Assembly: GCA_040757575.1 (NCBI GenBank)
Contig: JBFLXA010000003.1
Location: forward strand, 1-64,000
DNA from: PFJX01 sp040757575
GTDB taxonomy: Bacteria > Pseudomonadota > Gammaproteobacteria > Burkholderiales > Thiobacillaceae
Direction: 5' to 3'
Length of the DNA stretch: 64,000 bases
The notes beneath the pieces are model-generated. The model saw only the letters and a list, made by a program, of their open reading frames with translations, did no database searches and was not told the DNA's origin. Position 1 is the stretch's first letter. The number at the start of each line of letters is the position of its first letter. Position numbers and translations under genes: made by a program. Below are positions 25,049 through 34,473 of this stretch, piece after piece.

Positions 25049-26308
25049 ATGGGCTTTCAACAAGGTCTGAGCGGACTGAACGGCGCGGCCAAGAATCTGG
25101 ACGTCATCGGCAACAATATTGCCAACGCCAGCACGGTGGGATTCAAGGCGAGCCAGACCCAGTTCGCGGATGTCTACGCCACCTCCCTCTATGGCGCCGG
25201 CGGCCTGACGGTGGGTATCGGTACCAAGGTGTCCGACGTGGCCCAGCAATTCACCCAGGGCAACGTGGCGGTCACCAACAACCCACTCGACATCGCCATC
25301 AGCGGCGAGGGGTTCTTCCGCATGGAGCAGGATGGGGTCATCACCTATTCCCGTAACGGCCAGTTCAACCTGGACAAGGATGGCTTCATCATCAATGCAT
25401 CCAACCAGCAATTGACCGGCTACCTGGCAGACAGCAACGGCAGCATCATCGGTGGCGGCATCCCGGTGCCCATCCAGATCTCCCTGGCGCCTTCGCCGCC
25501 CCAGGTTACTTCCGAGGCCGAGCTGGACCTGAACCTGGACTCCCAGGAAACCGCCATCGCCGCCGCCACGCTGATCAATCCTTCCGATCCGGACACCTAT
25601 AACCACTCCACCTCCTTCACCGTCTACGACGAGGCGGGCAACCCCCACGGCATGGTGCTCTACTTCCAGAAGAACGCCTCCAACACCTGGGTGGCGGACG
25701 CCTACGTCAACGGCACCCAGGTCACCATCGGCGCTGGCGGTGCCTCCGGTGCAGGCATGACCCTTGGCTTCAATACGGACGGCAGCATCAACACCATCAA
25801 CGGTGCCGCTGCCTCCGCCCAGACCCTGACCATTCCCGCCGGTACCCTGGGGACCGGTGCTGCGGCCCTGGTATTCGACGCGAATTTCAACGGCTTTACC
25901 CAGTACGGCAGCGCGTTCGGCGTGTCCTTTGTCTCCCAGGATGGCTACGGCTCTGGCCGTATCGCCGGGGTGGCGGTGGACCGGGAAGGGGTCATCCTGG
26001 GCCGCTACACCAACGGCCAGACCCGCAACCTGGGGCAGGTGATCCTGCACAGCTTCCTCAACCCCCAGGGCCTGCAACCCATCGGCAACAACCAGTGGTT
26101 CGAGACCGCTGAGTCTGGCCAGGCCACCTATGGCGCTCCCGGTAGTGGTGTGTTGGGTTATGTGCAGTCCGGATCCATCGAGGAGTCCAACGTGGACATG
26201 ACGGCAGAGCTGGTGAACCTCATCGTCGCCCAACGCATGTACCAGGCCAACGCCCAGACCATCCGGGCCCAGGACCAGATCCTGCAAACCCTGGTGAACT
26301 TGCGGTAA
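25049..26308 (+). CDS. flgE: Flagellar hook protein FlgE
   Basis: A 419-residue hook subunit. The N-terminus has MGFQQGLSGLNGAAKNLD and GNNIANASTVGFKAS. The C-terminus has SNVDMTAELVNLIVAQRMYQ and ends QILQTLVNLR, so both helical ends are complete. The central FlgE D2 domain (about 160-290) is of ordinary size. A 139-bp spacer with G/C-run repeats separates it from flgF. Confidence 0.95.
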   Translation: MGFQQGLSGLNGAAKNLDVIGNNIANASTVGFKASQTQFADVYATSLYGAGGLTVGIGTKVSDVAQQFTQGNVAVTNNPLDIAISGEGFFRMEQDGVITYSRNGQFNLDKDGFIINASNQQLTGYLADSNGSIIGGGIPVPIQISLAPSPPQVTSEAELDLNLDSQETAIAAATLINPSDPDTYNHSTSFTVYDEAGNPHGMVLYFQKNASNTWVADAYVNGTQVTIGAGGASGAGMTLGFNTDGSINTINGAAASAQTLTIPAGTLGTGAAALVFDANFNGFTQYGSAFGVSFVSQDGYGSGRIAGVAVDREGVILGRYTNGQTRNLGQVILHSFLNPQGLQPIGNNQWFETAESGQATYGAPGSGVLGYVQSGSIEESNVDMTAELVNLIVAQRMYQANAQTIRAQDQILQTLVNLR

Positions 26309-26447
26309 TGGGTGATGGGGGATGAGAAATGGGAAAAAGCAAAATGATACGTAGGCCCGAGTTTGAGCAGCGGGACACACCACGAGGCGGTCTTGGCCCC
26401 TGGGTTTGCCCCATCCCCCATTCCCCATCCCGCATTCCCGTCTAGCC
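26309..26447 (+). repeat. Low-complexity inverted repeat between flgE and flgF
   Basis: The spacer begins with a G-rich tract of GGGTGATGGGGGATG type (26309-26333) and ends with its approximate complement of CCCCATCCCCCATTCCCC type (26408-26440). The two arms could fold into an imperfect hairpin in the mRNA. A C-rich tract of the same family occurs again at 62742-62771. It is much longer than any other gap in the operon. Confidence 0.7.
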
Positions 26448-27191
26448 ATGGACCGCGTGATCTACGTCGCCATGACCGGGGCCCGGGAAGTGACCCGGCA
26501 GCAGGCTTCGGTTTCCCACAACCTGGCCAATGTTTCCACCCACGGCTTCAAGCAGGAGTTGAATGTATTCCGGGCCTTGCCGGTGGTGGGGGAGGGGGCG
26601 AAGACCCGGGCCTTCGTGTTCGAGACCACGCCCCGCAGCGATTTCACCAACGGTGCCATCCAGGAGACAGGTCGGGCCCTGGACGTGGCCCTGCGGGGCC
26701 CGGGCTGGATTGCCGTGCAGGACGCCAACGGCCAGGAAGCCTATACCCGTATGGGCCACTTCCAGGTCAGCGTGAACGGCATCCTGCAAACCACCAATGG
26801 CTACAACGTGCTGGGGGAGGGGGCGCCCATTGCCGTGCCTCCGGACCAGGACATCCTCATCGGCAAGGATGGCACCGTGTCCACCGTGCCCATCGGCCAG
26901 GGTTTGAACGCCGTGGAGATCGCCGGGCGCATCAAGCTGGTGAATCCGCCGGAAACCGATATGAAACGGGGCGATGACGGCCTGTTCCGCACCGCCAACG
27001 GCCAGCCGGCCCTGGAAGACGCCAACGTGCAACTGGTGGCCGGCGCCCTGGAAACCTCCAACGTGAACCCCGCTGAAGCCCTGGTGAGCATGGTCAGCCT
27101 GGCCCGCCAGTTCGAGATGAACATGCGTGTCCTGCGGGCCGCCGACGAAAACCACCGCAGCGCCGACAAGGTGCTGTCCCTGAACGGCTGA
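26448..27191 (+). CDS. flgF: Flagellar proximal rod protein FlgF
   Basis: A 247-residue rod protein. The start at 26448 (MDRVIYVAMTGAREVTRQQA) fits the family; an upstream in-frame ATG at 26406 lies in the repeat tract. It shows SHNLANVSTHGFKQE near residue 25 and the C-terminal SNVNPAEALVSMVSLARQFEM. No strong ribosome site is visible, so coupling from flgE or a weak site is likely. Confidence 0.93.
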   Translation: MDRVIYVAMTGAREVTRQQASVSHNLANVSTHGFKQELNVFRALPVVGEGAKTRAFVFETTPRSDFTNGAIQETGRALDVALRGPGWIAVQDANGQEAYTRMGHFQVSVNGILQTTNGYNVLGEGAPIAVPPDQDILIGKDGTVSTVPIGQGLNAVEIAGRIKLVNPPETDMKRGDDGLFRTANGQPALEDANVQLVAGALETSNVNPAEALVSMVSLARQFEMNMRVLRAADENHRSADKVLSLNG

Positions 27192-27209
27192 TAGGACGAG
27201 AGAGAAACC

Positions 27210-27995
27210 ATGCTGCGTTCCCTGCACATTGCCCGCACCGGCCTGGAGGCCCAGCAGACCCAGCTGGACGTGATCTCCAACAACCTGTCCAACGTCTCCA
27301 CCACCGGCTTCAAGCGGGCCCGGGCGGTGTTCGAGGACCTGCTCTACCAGACCATCCGCCAGCCGGGGGCCAACTCCTCCCAGCAGACCCAGTTGCCCTC
27401 TGGTTTCCAGTTGGGTGTGGGGGTGCGGACCGTGGCCACGGAACGCATCCATGTCCAGGGGGGCTTGCAGCAGACCGGCAATACCCTGGACGTGGCCATC
27501 AACGGCCGGGGCATGTTCCAGATTCAGTTGCCGGACGGCACCATCGGCTACACCCGGGACGGTTCCTTCCAGGTGGACAACCAGGGCACCCTGGTGACTG
27601 CCAGTGGCTACATTGTCCAGCCCCAGATGCAGATTCCCCAGGATGCCCTGGTGGTCACCATTGCCCGGGACGGTGTGGTGAGCGTCACCCAGCCAGGCAA
27701 TCCCCCGATCATTACCCAGCTGGGCCAGCTTCAGCTGGCCACCTTCGTGAACTATGCCGGTCTCCAGAGCCAGGGAGAAAACCTTTACCTGGAAACAGCC
27801 GCCTCGGGCCCGCCCCAGGTGAACAACCCGGGCACCAACGGCCTGGGCGTACTCAACCAAAGCTTCGTCGAAGTCTCCAACGTCAATGTGGCCGAGGAAC
27901 TGGTGAACATGATCGTCGCCCAGCGGGCCTTTGAACTGAACTCCCGCGCCATTACCACTTCGGACCAGATGCTCCAGCGTCTGACCCAGATCTGA
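27210..27995 (+). CDS. flgG: Flagellar distal rod protein FlgG
   Basis: A 261-residue distal rod subunit with MLRSLHIARTGLEAQQTQLD and ISNNLSNVSTTGFKRARAVF, both hallmark FlgG sequences. It has EDLLYQTIRQPGA and the C-terminal SNVNVAEELVNMIVAQRAFELN. Length is exactly family-typical. Confidence 0.96.
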   Translation: MLRSLHIARTGLEAQQTQLDVISNNLSNVSTTGFKRARAVFEDLLYQTIRQPGANSSQQTQLPSGFQLGVGVRTVATERIHVQGGLQQTGNTLDVAINGRGMFQIQLPDGTIGYTRDGSFQVDNQGTLVTASGYIVQPQMQIPQDALVVTIARDGVVSVTQPGNPPIITQLGQLQLATFVNYAGLQSQGENLYLETAASGPPQVNNPGTNGLGVLNQSFVEVSNVNVAEELVNMIVAQRAFELNSRAITTSDQMLQRLTQI

Positions 27996-28017
27996 GGTAG
28001 CGGGTAAGGAGCTCGTC

Positions 28018-28719
28018 ATGAACATCCTGCGCCGCTTCGTTCCCCTGTTGATGGCCGTCCTGGCCGGAGCCGGCTGTTCCAGCGTGCCGGAAACCCAGAT
28101 CAAGTCCCCCCTCACTGCCCGCCCCGCGACTCCGGTGGCGGCCGCGGAAGGCAACGGTGCCATCTTCCAGGCCAGCGTGCAGCCTGTACGCACCGGTATG
28201 GGGCTGTTCGAAGACCGGCGTGCCAAGCGTATCGGCGATCTGCTTACTGTGAACCTGGTGGAAAAGACCGAGGCCAAGCGCAAGTCGGAAACCACAGATG
28301 AGCGCAAGGCCAATGCCAGCATGGACATTCCCGTGCCCACGATCCTCGGCCGCGTGCCTCCCGGCATCCTAGGGAATGGCGTGACCACCTGGGAGCCTTC
28401 TTCCAGCAACAAGATCGAACTGAAGGACAACGAAACCAACTCCAATGAGGTCAAGGGGTCCATCACCGTCACCGTGGTGGACGTGCTCGCCAACGGCAAC
28501 CTCATGGTTGCGGGCGAAAAGCAGGTGCGCATCAACCAGGACACGGAATACATCCGCCTGGCGGGGGTGGTGAATCCGGATCAGATCACCGTGAGCAACA
28601 CCATCAACTCCACCCAGATTGCGGACGTGCAACTGGAATCCACCAACGCCCAGAAGATGGACAAGAGCCAGTTCGCCGGTGTTCTGGCCCGTTTCTTCCT
28701 GACCCTGCTGCCATTCTGA
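28018..28719 (+). CDS. flgH: Flagellar L-ring protein FlgH
   Basis: A 233-residue outer-membrane lipoprotein that forms the L ring. The signal peptide ends in lipobox AGAGC (Cys near 20). Conserved FlgH elements: GAIFQASVQPVRTGMGLFED, RIGDLLTVNLVEKTEAKR and VVDVLANGNLMVAGEKQ. The protein ends LARFFLTLLPF. Supports a Gram-negative cell envelope. Confidence 0.96.
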   Translation: MNILRRFVPLLMAVLAGAGCSSVPETQIKSPLTARPATPVAAAEGNGAIFQASVQPVRTGMGLFEDRRAKRIGDLLTVNLVEKTEAKRKSETTDERKANASMDIPVPTILGRVPPGILGNGVTTWEPSSSNKIELKDNETNSNEVKGSITVTVVDVLANGNLMVAGEKQVRINQDTEYIRLAGVVNPDQITVSNTINSTQIADVQLESTNAQKMDKSQFAGVLARFFLTLLPF

Positions 28720-28729
28720 GGGGACTGAC

Positions 28730-29818
28730 ATGAAACGACTGCTCGCTTTCTCCCTTGGCCTCGCGCTTGCCGCCCTCGGCCCCCAGGCCCAGGCTGAACG
28801 CATCAAGGACATCGCCAACATCAACGGCGTGCGCAGCAACCAGCTGGTGGGTTACGGCATCGTCGTCGGTCTGGACGGCACCGGCGACAACTCGCCCCTC
28901 ACCAACCAGGGCCTTGCCAACCTGATGGGCGGTCTGGGCATGACCACCACCCAGAACCTGGCCACCAAGAACGCCGCCTCGGTGATGGTGACGGCCCAGC
29001 TGGCACCTTTCATCAAGCCAGGCCAGACCATCGACATCACCGTATCCGCCCTGGGCGGATCCAAGAGCCTGCGGGGCGGCACCCTGCTTATGACCCCCCT
29101 CAAAGGGGCAGACGGCCAGATTTACGCCATGGCCCAGGGCAACCTGCTGGTAGGCGGGGCCGGGGCCTCGGCGGGTGGCGCATCCACCCAGACCAACCAT
29201 CTGTCTGCCGGCCGCATTCCCGCTGGCGCCACTGTGGAACGGGCCGTGCCCACCCGGGTAGGCCAGGGGGACTTCGTCCATCTGGAACTTAAGGAAATGG
29301 ACTTCACCACCGCCAACAGGGTGAGCCAGGCAGTGCAGCGCCAGTTCGGCAAGGGCAGTGCCATTCCCCTGGACGGCCGGGTCATCCAGGTGAAGGCCCC
29401 GGCGGACCCGGGCCAGCGGGTGGCCTTCCTGTCCCAGCTGGAGAACCTGGATCTCAGTCCGGGCACCCCCACGCCCAAGGTCATCATCAACGCCCGTACC
29501 GGTTCCATCGTCATGAACCAGTTGGTGGAACTGGACAAGTGCGCCATCGCCCACGGTAACTTGTCGGTGACCATCACCAGCGAGCCCCAGGTGTCCCAGC
29601 CCGGCGCCCTCTCCGGCGGCCAGACTGTGGTGACCGAAAAGACCGACGTGCAGGTGAAGAGCGACAAGGGCGAGCTCATGGTCATGCCCGCTTCCGCTTC
29701 CCTCAATGATGTGGTCAAGGCCCTCAACGCCGTTGGCGCCACCCCCCAGGACCTGCTGGCCATCCTCCAGGCCATGAAGGCGGCGGGGGCCCTGAAGGCC
29801 GAACTGGAAATCATATGA
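28730..29818 (+). CDS. flgI: Flagellar P-ring protein FlgI
   Basis: A 362-residue periplasmic ring protein with signal peptide ending AQAERIKD. Conserved elements include NQLVGYGIVVGLDGTGDN, VSALGGSKSLRGGTLLMTPL, VIINARTGSIVMN and the C-terminal VKALNAVGATPQDLLAILQA. All are well matched. Confidence 0.97.
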   Translation: MKRLLAFSLGLALAALGPQAQAERIKDIANINGVRSNQLVGYGIVVGLDGTGDNSPLTNQGLANLMGGLGMTTTQNLATKNAASVMVTAQLAPFIKPGQTIDITVSALGGSKSLRGGTLLMTPLKGADGQIYAMAQGNLLVGGAGASAGGASTQTNHLSAGRIPAGATVERAVPTRVGQGDFVHLELKEMDFTTANRVSQAVQRQFGKGSAIPLDGRVIQVKAPADPGQRVAFLSQLENLDLSPGTPTPKVIINARTGSIVMNQLVELDKCAIAHGNLSVTITSEPQVSQPGALSGGQTVVTEKTDVQVKSDKGELMVMPASASLNDVVKALNAVGATPQDLLAILQAMKAAGALKAELEII

Positions 29819-29852
29819 TCGCCCCCATGCTTTGTTCGGAAGGGCGCAAACC

Positions 29853-30761
29853 ATGATCTCCGCCGCCGCTATCGCCCCTGATCGTCTGGCCGTGGATGTT
29901 GCCGACGCCCAGGCCCTGCGGGCCAAGGCCGCCAGTGGGGACCGGGCAGCCCTGGTGGGCGCGGCCAAGCAGTTCGAGGCCATGCTGGTGTCCCAGATGC
30001 TGAAAAACATGCGCCAGACCCGGTTCAACGACGAAGACGATCCCCTGACCGGGGGAGAAGGCATGAAGCTGTATCAGGACCTGCTGGACAAGCAGTGGGC
30101 GGACCAGATCAGCAAGGGCCGGGGCCTGGGGTTTGCCGACATGATGGTGAAGGCCCTTGAAAGACAGTCGCCGGTTGGCAGTCCGCAGGCAGCAGAAGAA
30201 AGTCAGCAGCCAGCACTGGGCAGTGGGCCGTCGGCCGCGGGGGTGGGTGAGGCGACGACTCCAGGGGCGCAACTGCCCACCGCCAGCTCCGATCTTAAAA
30301 CTGGGTTTATCGCCCGTATGGCCCCCCATGCCGAGGCCGCTGCAGCTGCAACGGGTGTGCCGGCTGCGTTCATCCTCGGCCACGCCGCCCTGGAGTCCGG
30401 CTGGGGCCGGCACGAGATCAAGGACAGCCAGGGCCGGGCCAGCCACAACCTGTTCGGCATCAAGGCCGGCAGCAGTTGGGACGGTGCAGTGGCGGAGACC
30501 GTCACCACGGAATACCGCCAGGGTGTGCCCATGAAGCTGGTGCAGTCCTTCCGCGCCTACAGTGACTACAGCAGCGCCTTCACCGATTACGCCAACCTGC
30601 TCAAGGGCCGCTATGGTCAGGCCCTGCAGGCCGGCGAAGATGCCTCCGCCTTTGCCCAGGGGCTGGCGGCAGGCGGTTATGCCACGGACCCGGCCTATGC
30701 CGGGAAACTACAGTCGGTCATCGCCAGTGTGGGTAAGCACCTGGCCCTGGCCGGTTCTTGA
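29853..30761 (+). CDS. flgJ: Rod assembly protein and peptidoglycan hydrolase FlgJ
   Basis: A 302-residue bifunctional protein. The start at 29853 (MISAAAIAPDRL) is preferred over an upstream TTG. Residues 1-105 form the rod-binding domain (AKQFEAMLVSQMLKNMRQT). A linker rich in Ala, Gly and Ser follows. Residues 145-300 are the glucosaminidase domain, with the catalytic region FILGHAALESGWGRHEI and SHNLFGIKAG. The two-domain form is typical of beta- and gammaproteobacteria. It opens the cell wall for rod growth. Confidence 0.94.
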   Translation: MISAAAIAPDRLAVDVADAQALRAKAASGDRAALVGAAKQFEAMLVSQMLKNMRQTRFNDEDDPLTGGEGMKLYQDLLDKQWADQISKGRGLGFADMMVKALERQSPVGSPQAAEESQQPALGSGPSAAGVGEATTPGAQLPTASSDLKTGFIARMAPHAEAAAAATGVPAAFILGHAALESGWGRHEIKDSQGRASHNLFGIKAGSSWDGAVAETVTTEYRQGVPMKLVQSFRAYSDYSSAFTDYANLLKGRYGQALQAGEDASAFAQGLAAGGYATDPAYAGKLQSVIASVGKHLALAGS

Positions 30762-30799
30762 TGACAGAACGTCGTCTCCCCGGGTAACAGGAGGTTGCC

Positions 30800-32413
30800 A
30801 TGTCAGGAATCCTAGGAATCGCGGTCACGGGCCTGCAAGCGGCCCAGGCGGGTATCCGCACCACCGAACATAACATCGCCAACGTCAACACCGCCGGGTA
30901 TCGACGCCAGGAAGTGACTTTCTCCGCCACCCAGCCCCAGTACACGGGCATGGGTTACTTTGGCACCGGCGTGGCCACGGATGCGGTGCGCCGCATATAC
31001 AACCAGTTCCTGGACAACGAGGTGCTTCAGAACCAGGCCCAGTTGTCCCGCCACAGCACCTACGCCACCCAGGCAGGGCAGATCGACAAGATGCTGGGGG
31101 ATGGGGGCAGCGGCCTGTCCTCGGCCCTGGATGCCTTCTTCGATGCGGCCAATGAATTGGCCAACGACCCTACGTCCAATGCCGCCCGGCAGAACTTCAT
31201 GTCGTCGGGCAGCAACCTGGCGGCCCGAATCAACAGCCTGGACGGCAAGCTGCGCAACATGCGGGATTCCACCAACGCAGACATCTCCACCCTGGCAGAC
31301 CGGGTAAACACCCTGAGCAGCCAGATCGCCAGCCTGAACGTGTCCGTTGCCCAGGCCGAGGCCGTGAACGGCCGCCCCGCCAACGACCTGCGGGACCAGC
31401 GGGACCAGCTTCTGGCCGAGCTGAACAAACTGGTGAATGTCACTACCCTGGAGCAGGGAGATGGCATGGTCAATGTCTTCATTGGCAGTGGCCAGGCCCT
31501 GGTGGTGGGTAACAGCGCTAACAGCATGTCCACGACCCTGGATCCCAGCGATACCAGTTCGCGCATTCCAGTGCTGAACGTGGCGGGCAGTACCGTACAA
31601 CTGGACTCCAGGCTGGTTTCCGGGGGCGAGCTGGGGGGGATACTGGCCCAGCGGGAAGAAGTGCTGATACCGGCCCTGGATGACCTGAACCGGATTGCCA
31701 TGGGCCTGGCGGGCAGTGTGAACGCCCTGCACCGGGCCGGCTACGATTACACCGGCACCGCCGGCGTGGATTTCTTCAGCAACCCCCTGGTGGCCCAGGG
31801 TACAGTCACCGGGGCCCTGGAGATGACGGTGAGCAATGATCTGCTACTGGACCGTCAGGGCTATCAGATCACTGCCACGGCCGGGGGTTATGACGTCACG
31901 GTGCTCTCCACCGGGGTCACCACCAGTTATGCCAGCGTGGCTGCCGTCAATGCCGCCGGCCTGGGTTTCAACCTAAGTGTCACCACTGCGCCGGTCCCGG
32001 GTGATACCTGGATCATGGGTGACTACGCCCGCAACATCAGCATGGCCCTGACGTCCACTACCCAGGTGGCGGCGGCGGGCAGCACCGGCGGCCCGGGGGA
32101 CAACACCAATGCCCTGGCCCTGGCCCAGTTGCGCAACGATGACATTCTCAACAACGGCACCATCAGTTTTTCCGAAACCTACGCCCAGACCATCAGCCGC
32201 ACGGCCAGCCTGGCCAGCAATGCAGACCTGTCCCGCTCGGCCTATACGGCCCTTGTGGAGCAGTCCACTGCCGACCAGCTGTCAGCATCGGGCGTGAATC
32301 TGGACGAGGAAGCCGTAAACCTGATCAAGTTCCAGCAGGCATACCAGGCATCCGCCAAGGCCATCCAGGTGGCATCCAGCCTGTTCGATGAACTCATCGG
32401 TGTGCTTCGTTAA
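30800..32413 (+). CDS. flgK: Hook-filament junction protein FlgK
   Basis: A 537-residue junction protein. The N-terminus has ILGIAVTGLQAAQAGIRTTE and HNIANVNTAGYRRQEV; the C-terminus has SGVNLDEEAVNLIKFQQAYQ. The central insert (about 270-420) is of normal size. A strong AGGAGG site lies 8 bp before the ATG. FlgN at 19924-20382 is its expected chaperone. Confidence 0.95.
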   Translation: MSGILGIAVTGLQAAQAGIRTTEHNIANVNTAGYRRQEVTFSATQPQYTGMGYFGTGVATDAVRRIYNQFLDNEVLQNQAQLSRHSTYATQAGQIDKMLGDGGSGLSSALDAFFDAANELANDPTSNAARQNFMSSGSNLAARINSLDGKLRNMRDSTNADISTLADRVNTLSSQIASLNVSVAQAEAVNGRPANDLRDQRDQLLAELNKLVNVTTLEQGDGMVNVFIGSGQALVVGNSANSMSTTLDPSDTSSRIPVLNVAGSTVQLDSRLVSGGELGGILAQREEVLIPALDDLNRIAMGLAGSVNALHRAGYDYTGTAGVDFFSNPLVAQGTVTGALEMTVSNDLLLDRQGYQITATAGGYDVTVLSTGVTTSYASVAAVNAAGLGFNLSVTTAPVPGDTWIMGDYARNISMALTSTTQVAAAGSTGGPGDNTNALALAQLRNDDILNNGTISFSETYAQTISRTASLASNADLSRSAYTALVEQSTADQLSASGVNLDEEAVNLIKFQQAYQASAKAIQVASSLFDELIGVLR

Positions 32414-32424
32414 GGAGAACCGCC

Positions 32425-33393
32425 ATGCGCGTCGATACCCTGACCTATTTCAGTACCAGCCTGCCGGGCATCCGGGATAACCAGACCGCCATCGCCCGTC
32501 TGAACCAGCAGATCGCCAGCGGCCAACGGCTCCTGGCCCCCAAGGACGATCCTCTGGACACGGAGAAGGTGCTGTACCTCTCCAACCGGGTGGCGACCCG
32601 CTCTCAGCATGTGGCCAACCAGGACCGGGCACAGCTGGCTCTCAAGTATGAGGAAGTGGTGGTGCAGGAAATGCAGCAATCCCTCAGTGCTGCCCGGGAC
32701 CTGCTGCGCATCAGCCCCTATAACGACCAGAGCCTGCGCAATATCCATGCCGAACAGTTGAAAGGCACCTTCAACCACATCCTGGGCCTGCTCAACACCC
32801 AGGACCCGGCCGGGAACTACATCTTTGGTGGCTACGTCACCAACAGCGCGCCCTATGCCAACACCAGCCTAAGCGGAGCCACGGTAACGCCCCTGGACAC
32901 CACCTATACGGGCACCACGGCCCCCGGTGGCCTACGCCAGATCGAGATCGAGGAGGGGCGCACCGTCCAGGTCAACGACAACCTGGAAAGCGTGTTCCTG
33001 TTCACGGACAGCAGCTTCATCGATCCGGCCAATGGCGCGGGGCCGAACCAGGATGATCACGACCTGCTGGAAAACCTGGCCTATGCCATTGCCAACCTGC
33101 CTGGCAGCACGATCACCGTGGACGAGATCAACCGCCTGGCCCTGGTGATCGACACCACCCTGGAACGGCTGGCCCTGGTGGAACACCGGGTCGCCGGCGC
33201 CATGAGTGAGGTGGAGGACGCCCGCAGCAGTACCAAAGCCCTATTGCTCCAGGAGCAGAATGCCCTGAGTGATATCCAGCAGGTGGACCAGGCCGCAGCC
33301 ATCATCGAGTTGCAATTGCGCCAGACCACCCTGGAAGCGGCCAACCAGGCCTTCGCGCGCACCTCCGGCCTGTCCCTGTTCAACTATCTTTAA
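32425..33393 (+). CDS. flgL: Hook-filament junction protein FlgL
   Basis: A 322-residue junction protein starting MRVDTLTYFSTSLPGIRDNQ, followed by INQQIASGQRLLAPKDDPLD-type sequence at about 28-50. The C-terminal helix is flagellin-like (QVDQAAAIIELQLRQTTLEA, then SGLSLFNYL). Last gene of the flagellar cluster; no flagellin gene is in the window. Confidence 0.94.
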   Translation: MRVDTLTYFSTSLPGIRDNQTAIARLNQQIASGQRLLAPKDDPLDTEKVLYLSNRVATRSQHVANQDRAQLALKYEEVVVQEMQQSLSAARDLLRISPYNDQSLRNIHAEQLKGTFNHILGLLNTQDPAGNYIFGGYVTNSAPYANTSLSGATVTPLDTTYTGTTAPGGLRQIEIEEGRTVQVNDNLESVFLFTDSSFIDPANGAGPNQDDHDLLENLAYAIANLPGSTITVDEINRLALVIDTTLERLALVEHRVAGAMSEVEDARSSTKALLLQEQNALSDIQQVDQAAAIIELQLRQTTLEAANQAFARTSGLSLFNYL

Positions 33394-33423
33394 CCCACCG
33401 GGCGCTGGCCGCCTGGTTTCCGG

Positions 33424-34473
33424 TCAGATACTGTGCTCCATGGCGGGCACGCTGTCTTCTGCGTAGCGGACCTTGAAGTCCATGATTTCCGGCAGCACGC
33501 TGACAAACGCATCCACCAGACGGGGGTCGAATTGTTTCCCCCGCTGGCTCTTGATCCAGTCCATGGCGGTTTCCACGCTCCAGGCAGGCTTGTACGGGCG
33601 CACGCTGGTGAGGGCGTCGAATACGTCCGCCAGGGCGACGATGCGGCCGGGGAGGGGGATATCTTCCCCCGCCAGGCCTTGGGGATAGCCTTCGCCGTTC
33701 CATTTTTCGTGGTGGGTGAGGGCCACGGTGCGGGATAGCTGGAACAGGGGGTGGGGGTATTCGCCGATGATGGCTGCGCCGATTTCGCAGTGGCCGCGCA
33801 TGATCTTCCATTCTTCCGGCGTGAGGGGGCCGGGCTTGCAGAGAATGGCGTCGGGGATGCCGATCTTGCCCACATCATGCATGGGGGCGGCGTTGAGCAG
33901 TTGTTCTGCCTCGTCCTTGCCCAGGCCGGCAGCCAGGCCCAGGCTGTAGGCGTAATGACTCATGCGGATGACGTGCAGGCTGGTTTCGTAGTCCCGGTAT
34001 TCCCCGGCACGGCCCAGGCGGTGGATGACCTGGAGGCGGGTTTGTTCCAGTTCCACGGTCCGTTCCAGCACCTGGGCTTCCAGGCCCCGGTTCTGGTCGT
34101 AGAGGGCAATGTGGGTCTTGACCCGATGCAGGACGATGGGGGGGCTGACGGGCTTCGTGATGTAGTCCACGCAGCCCACGTCGAAGCCCCGGCTTTCGTC
34201 CTCCACCTCACCCATGGCGGTGACGAAGATCACCGGAATCTTGCGGGTGGCCTGGTGGGACTTGAGCTGCCGGCAGACTTCATAGCCGTCCATGCCCGGC
34301 ATCATGATGTCCAGCAGGATGAGGTCCGGGGGAGATTTCAAGGCCAGACTGAGGGCGGTTGGGCCATTGGTGGCTGCTCGCACCCGGTAGCCGGTTTTGA
34401 GTATGCCACCCAGGATGTCGATGTTCTCGGGCACGTCGTCCACCACCAGGACGGTAGGCTTGTCTTGCATCAT
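33424..34473 (-). CDS. Response regulator with HD-GYP c-di-GMP phosphodiesterase domain (RpfG type)
   Basis: A 349-residue protein. Residues 1-125 are a receiver domain: LVVDD, phospho-Asp in LILLDIMMPGMDG, and TKPVSP lysine. A short helix linker follows. The HD-GYP domain (about 160-345) is complete: MHDVGKIGIPD, then LTHHEKWNGEGYPQGLAG and ALADVFDALTS. It should hydrolyse c-di-GMP under phosphorylation control. The first codons overlap the end of the hybrid kinase by 4 bp, so that kinase is the likely input. Confidence 0.92.
   Translation of the reverse strand: MMQDKPTVLVVDDVPENIDILGGILKTGYRVRAATNGPTALSLALKSPPDLILLDIMMPGMDGYEVCRQLKSHQATRKIPVIFVTAMGEVEDESRGFDVGCVDYITKPVSPPIVLHRVKTHIALYDQNRGLEAQVLERTVELEQTRLQVIHRLGRAGEYRDYETSLHVIRMSHYAYSLGLAAGLGKDEAEQLLNAAPMHDVGKIGIPDAILCKPGPLTPEEWKIMRGHCEIGAAIIGEYPHPLFQLSRTVALTHHEKWNGEGYPQGLAGEDIPLPGRIVALADVFDALTSVRPYKPAWSVETAMDWIKSQRGKQFDPRLVDAFVSVLPEIMDFKVRYAEDSVPAMEHSI

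Noticed and set aside
24623..28553. Long minus-strand open frames (608 and 703 residues) opposite flgD-flgH
   Set aside because: High-GC codon bias keeps the antisense frame open. The proteins are His/Gly/Val-rich with no motifs, while the plus strand carries complete flagellar genes.
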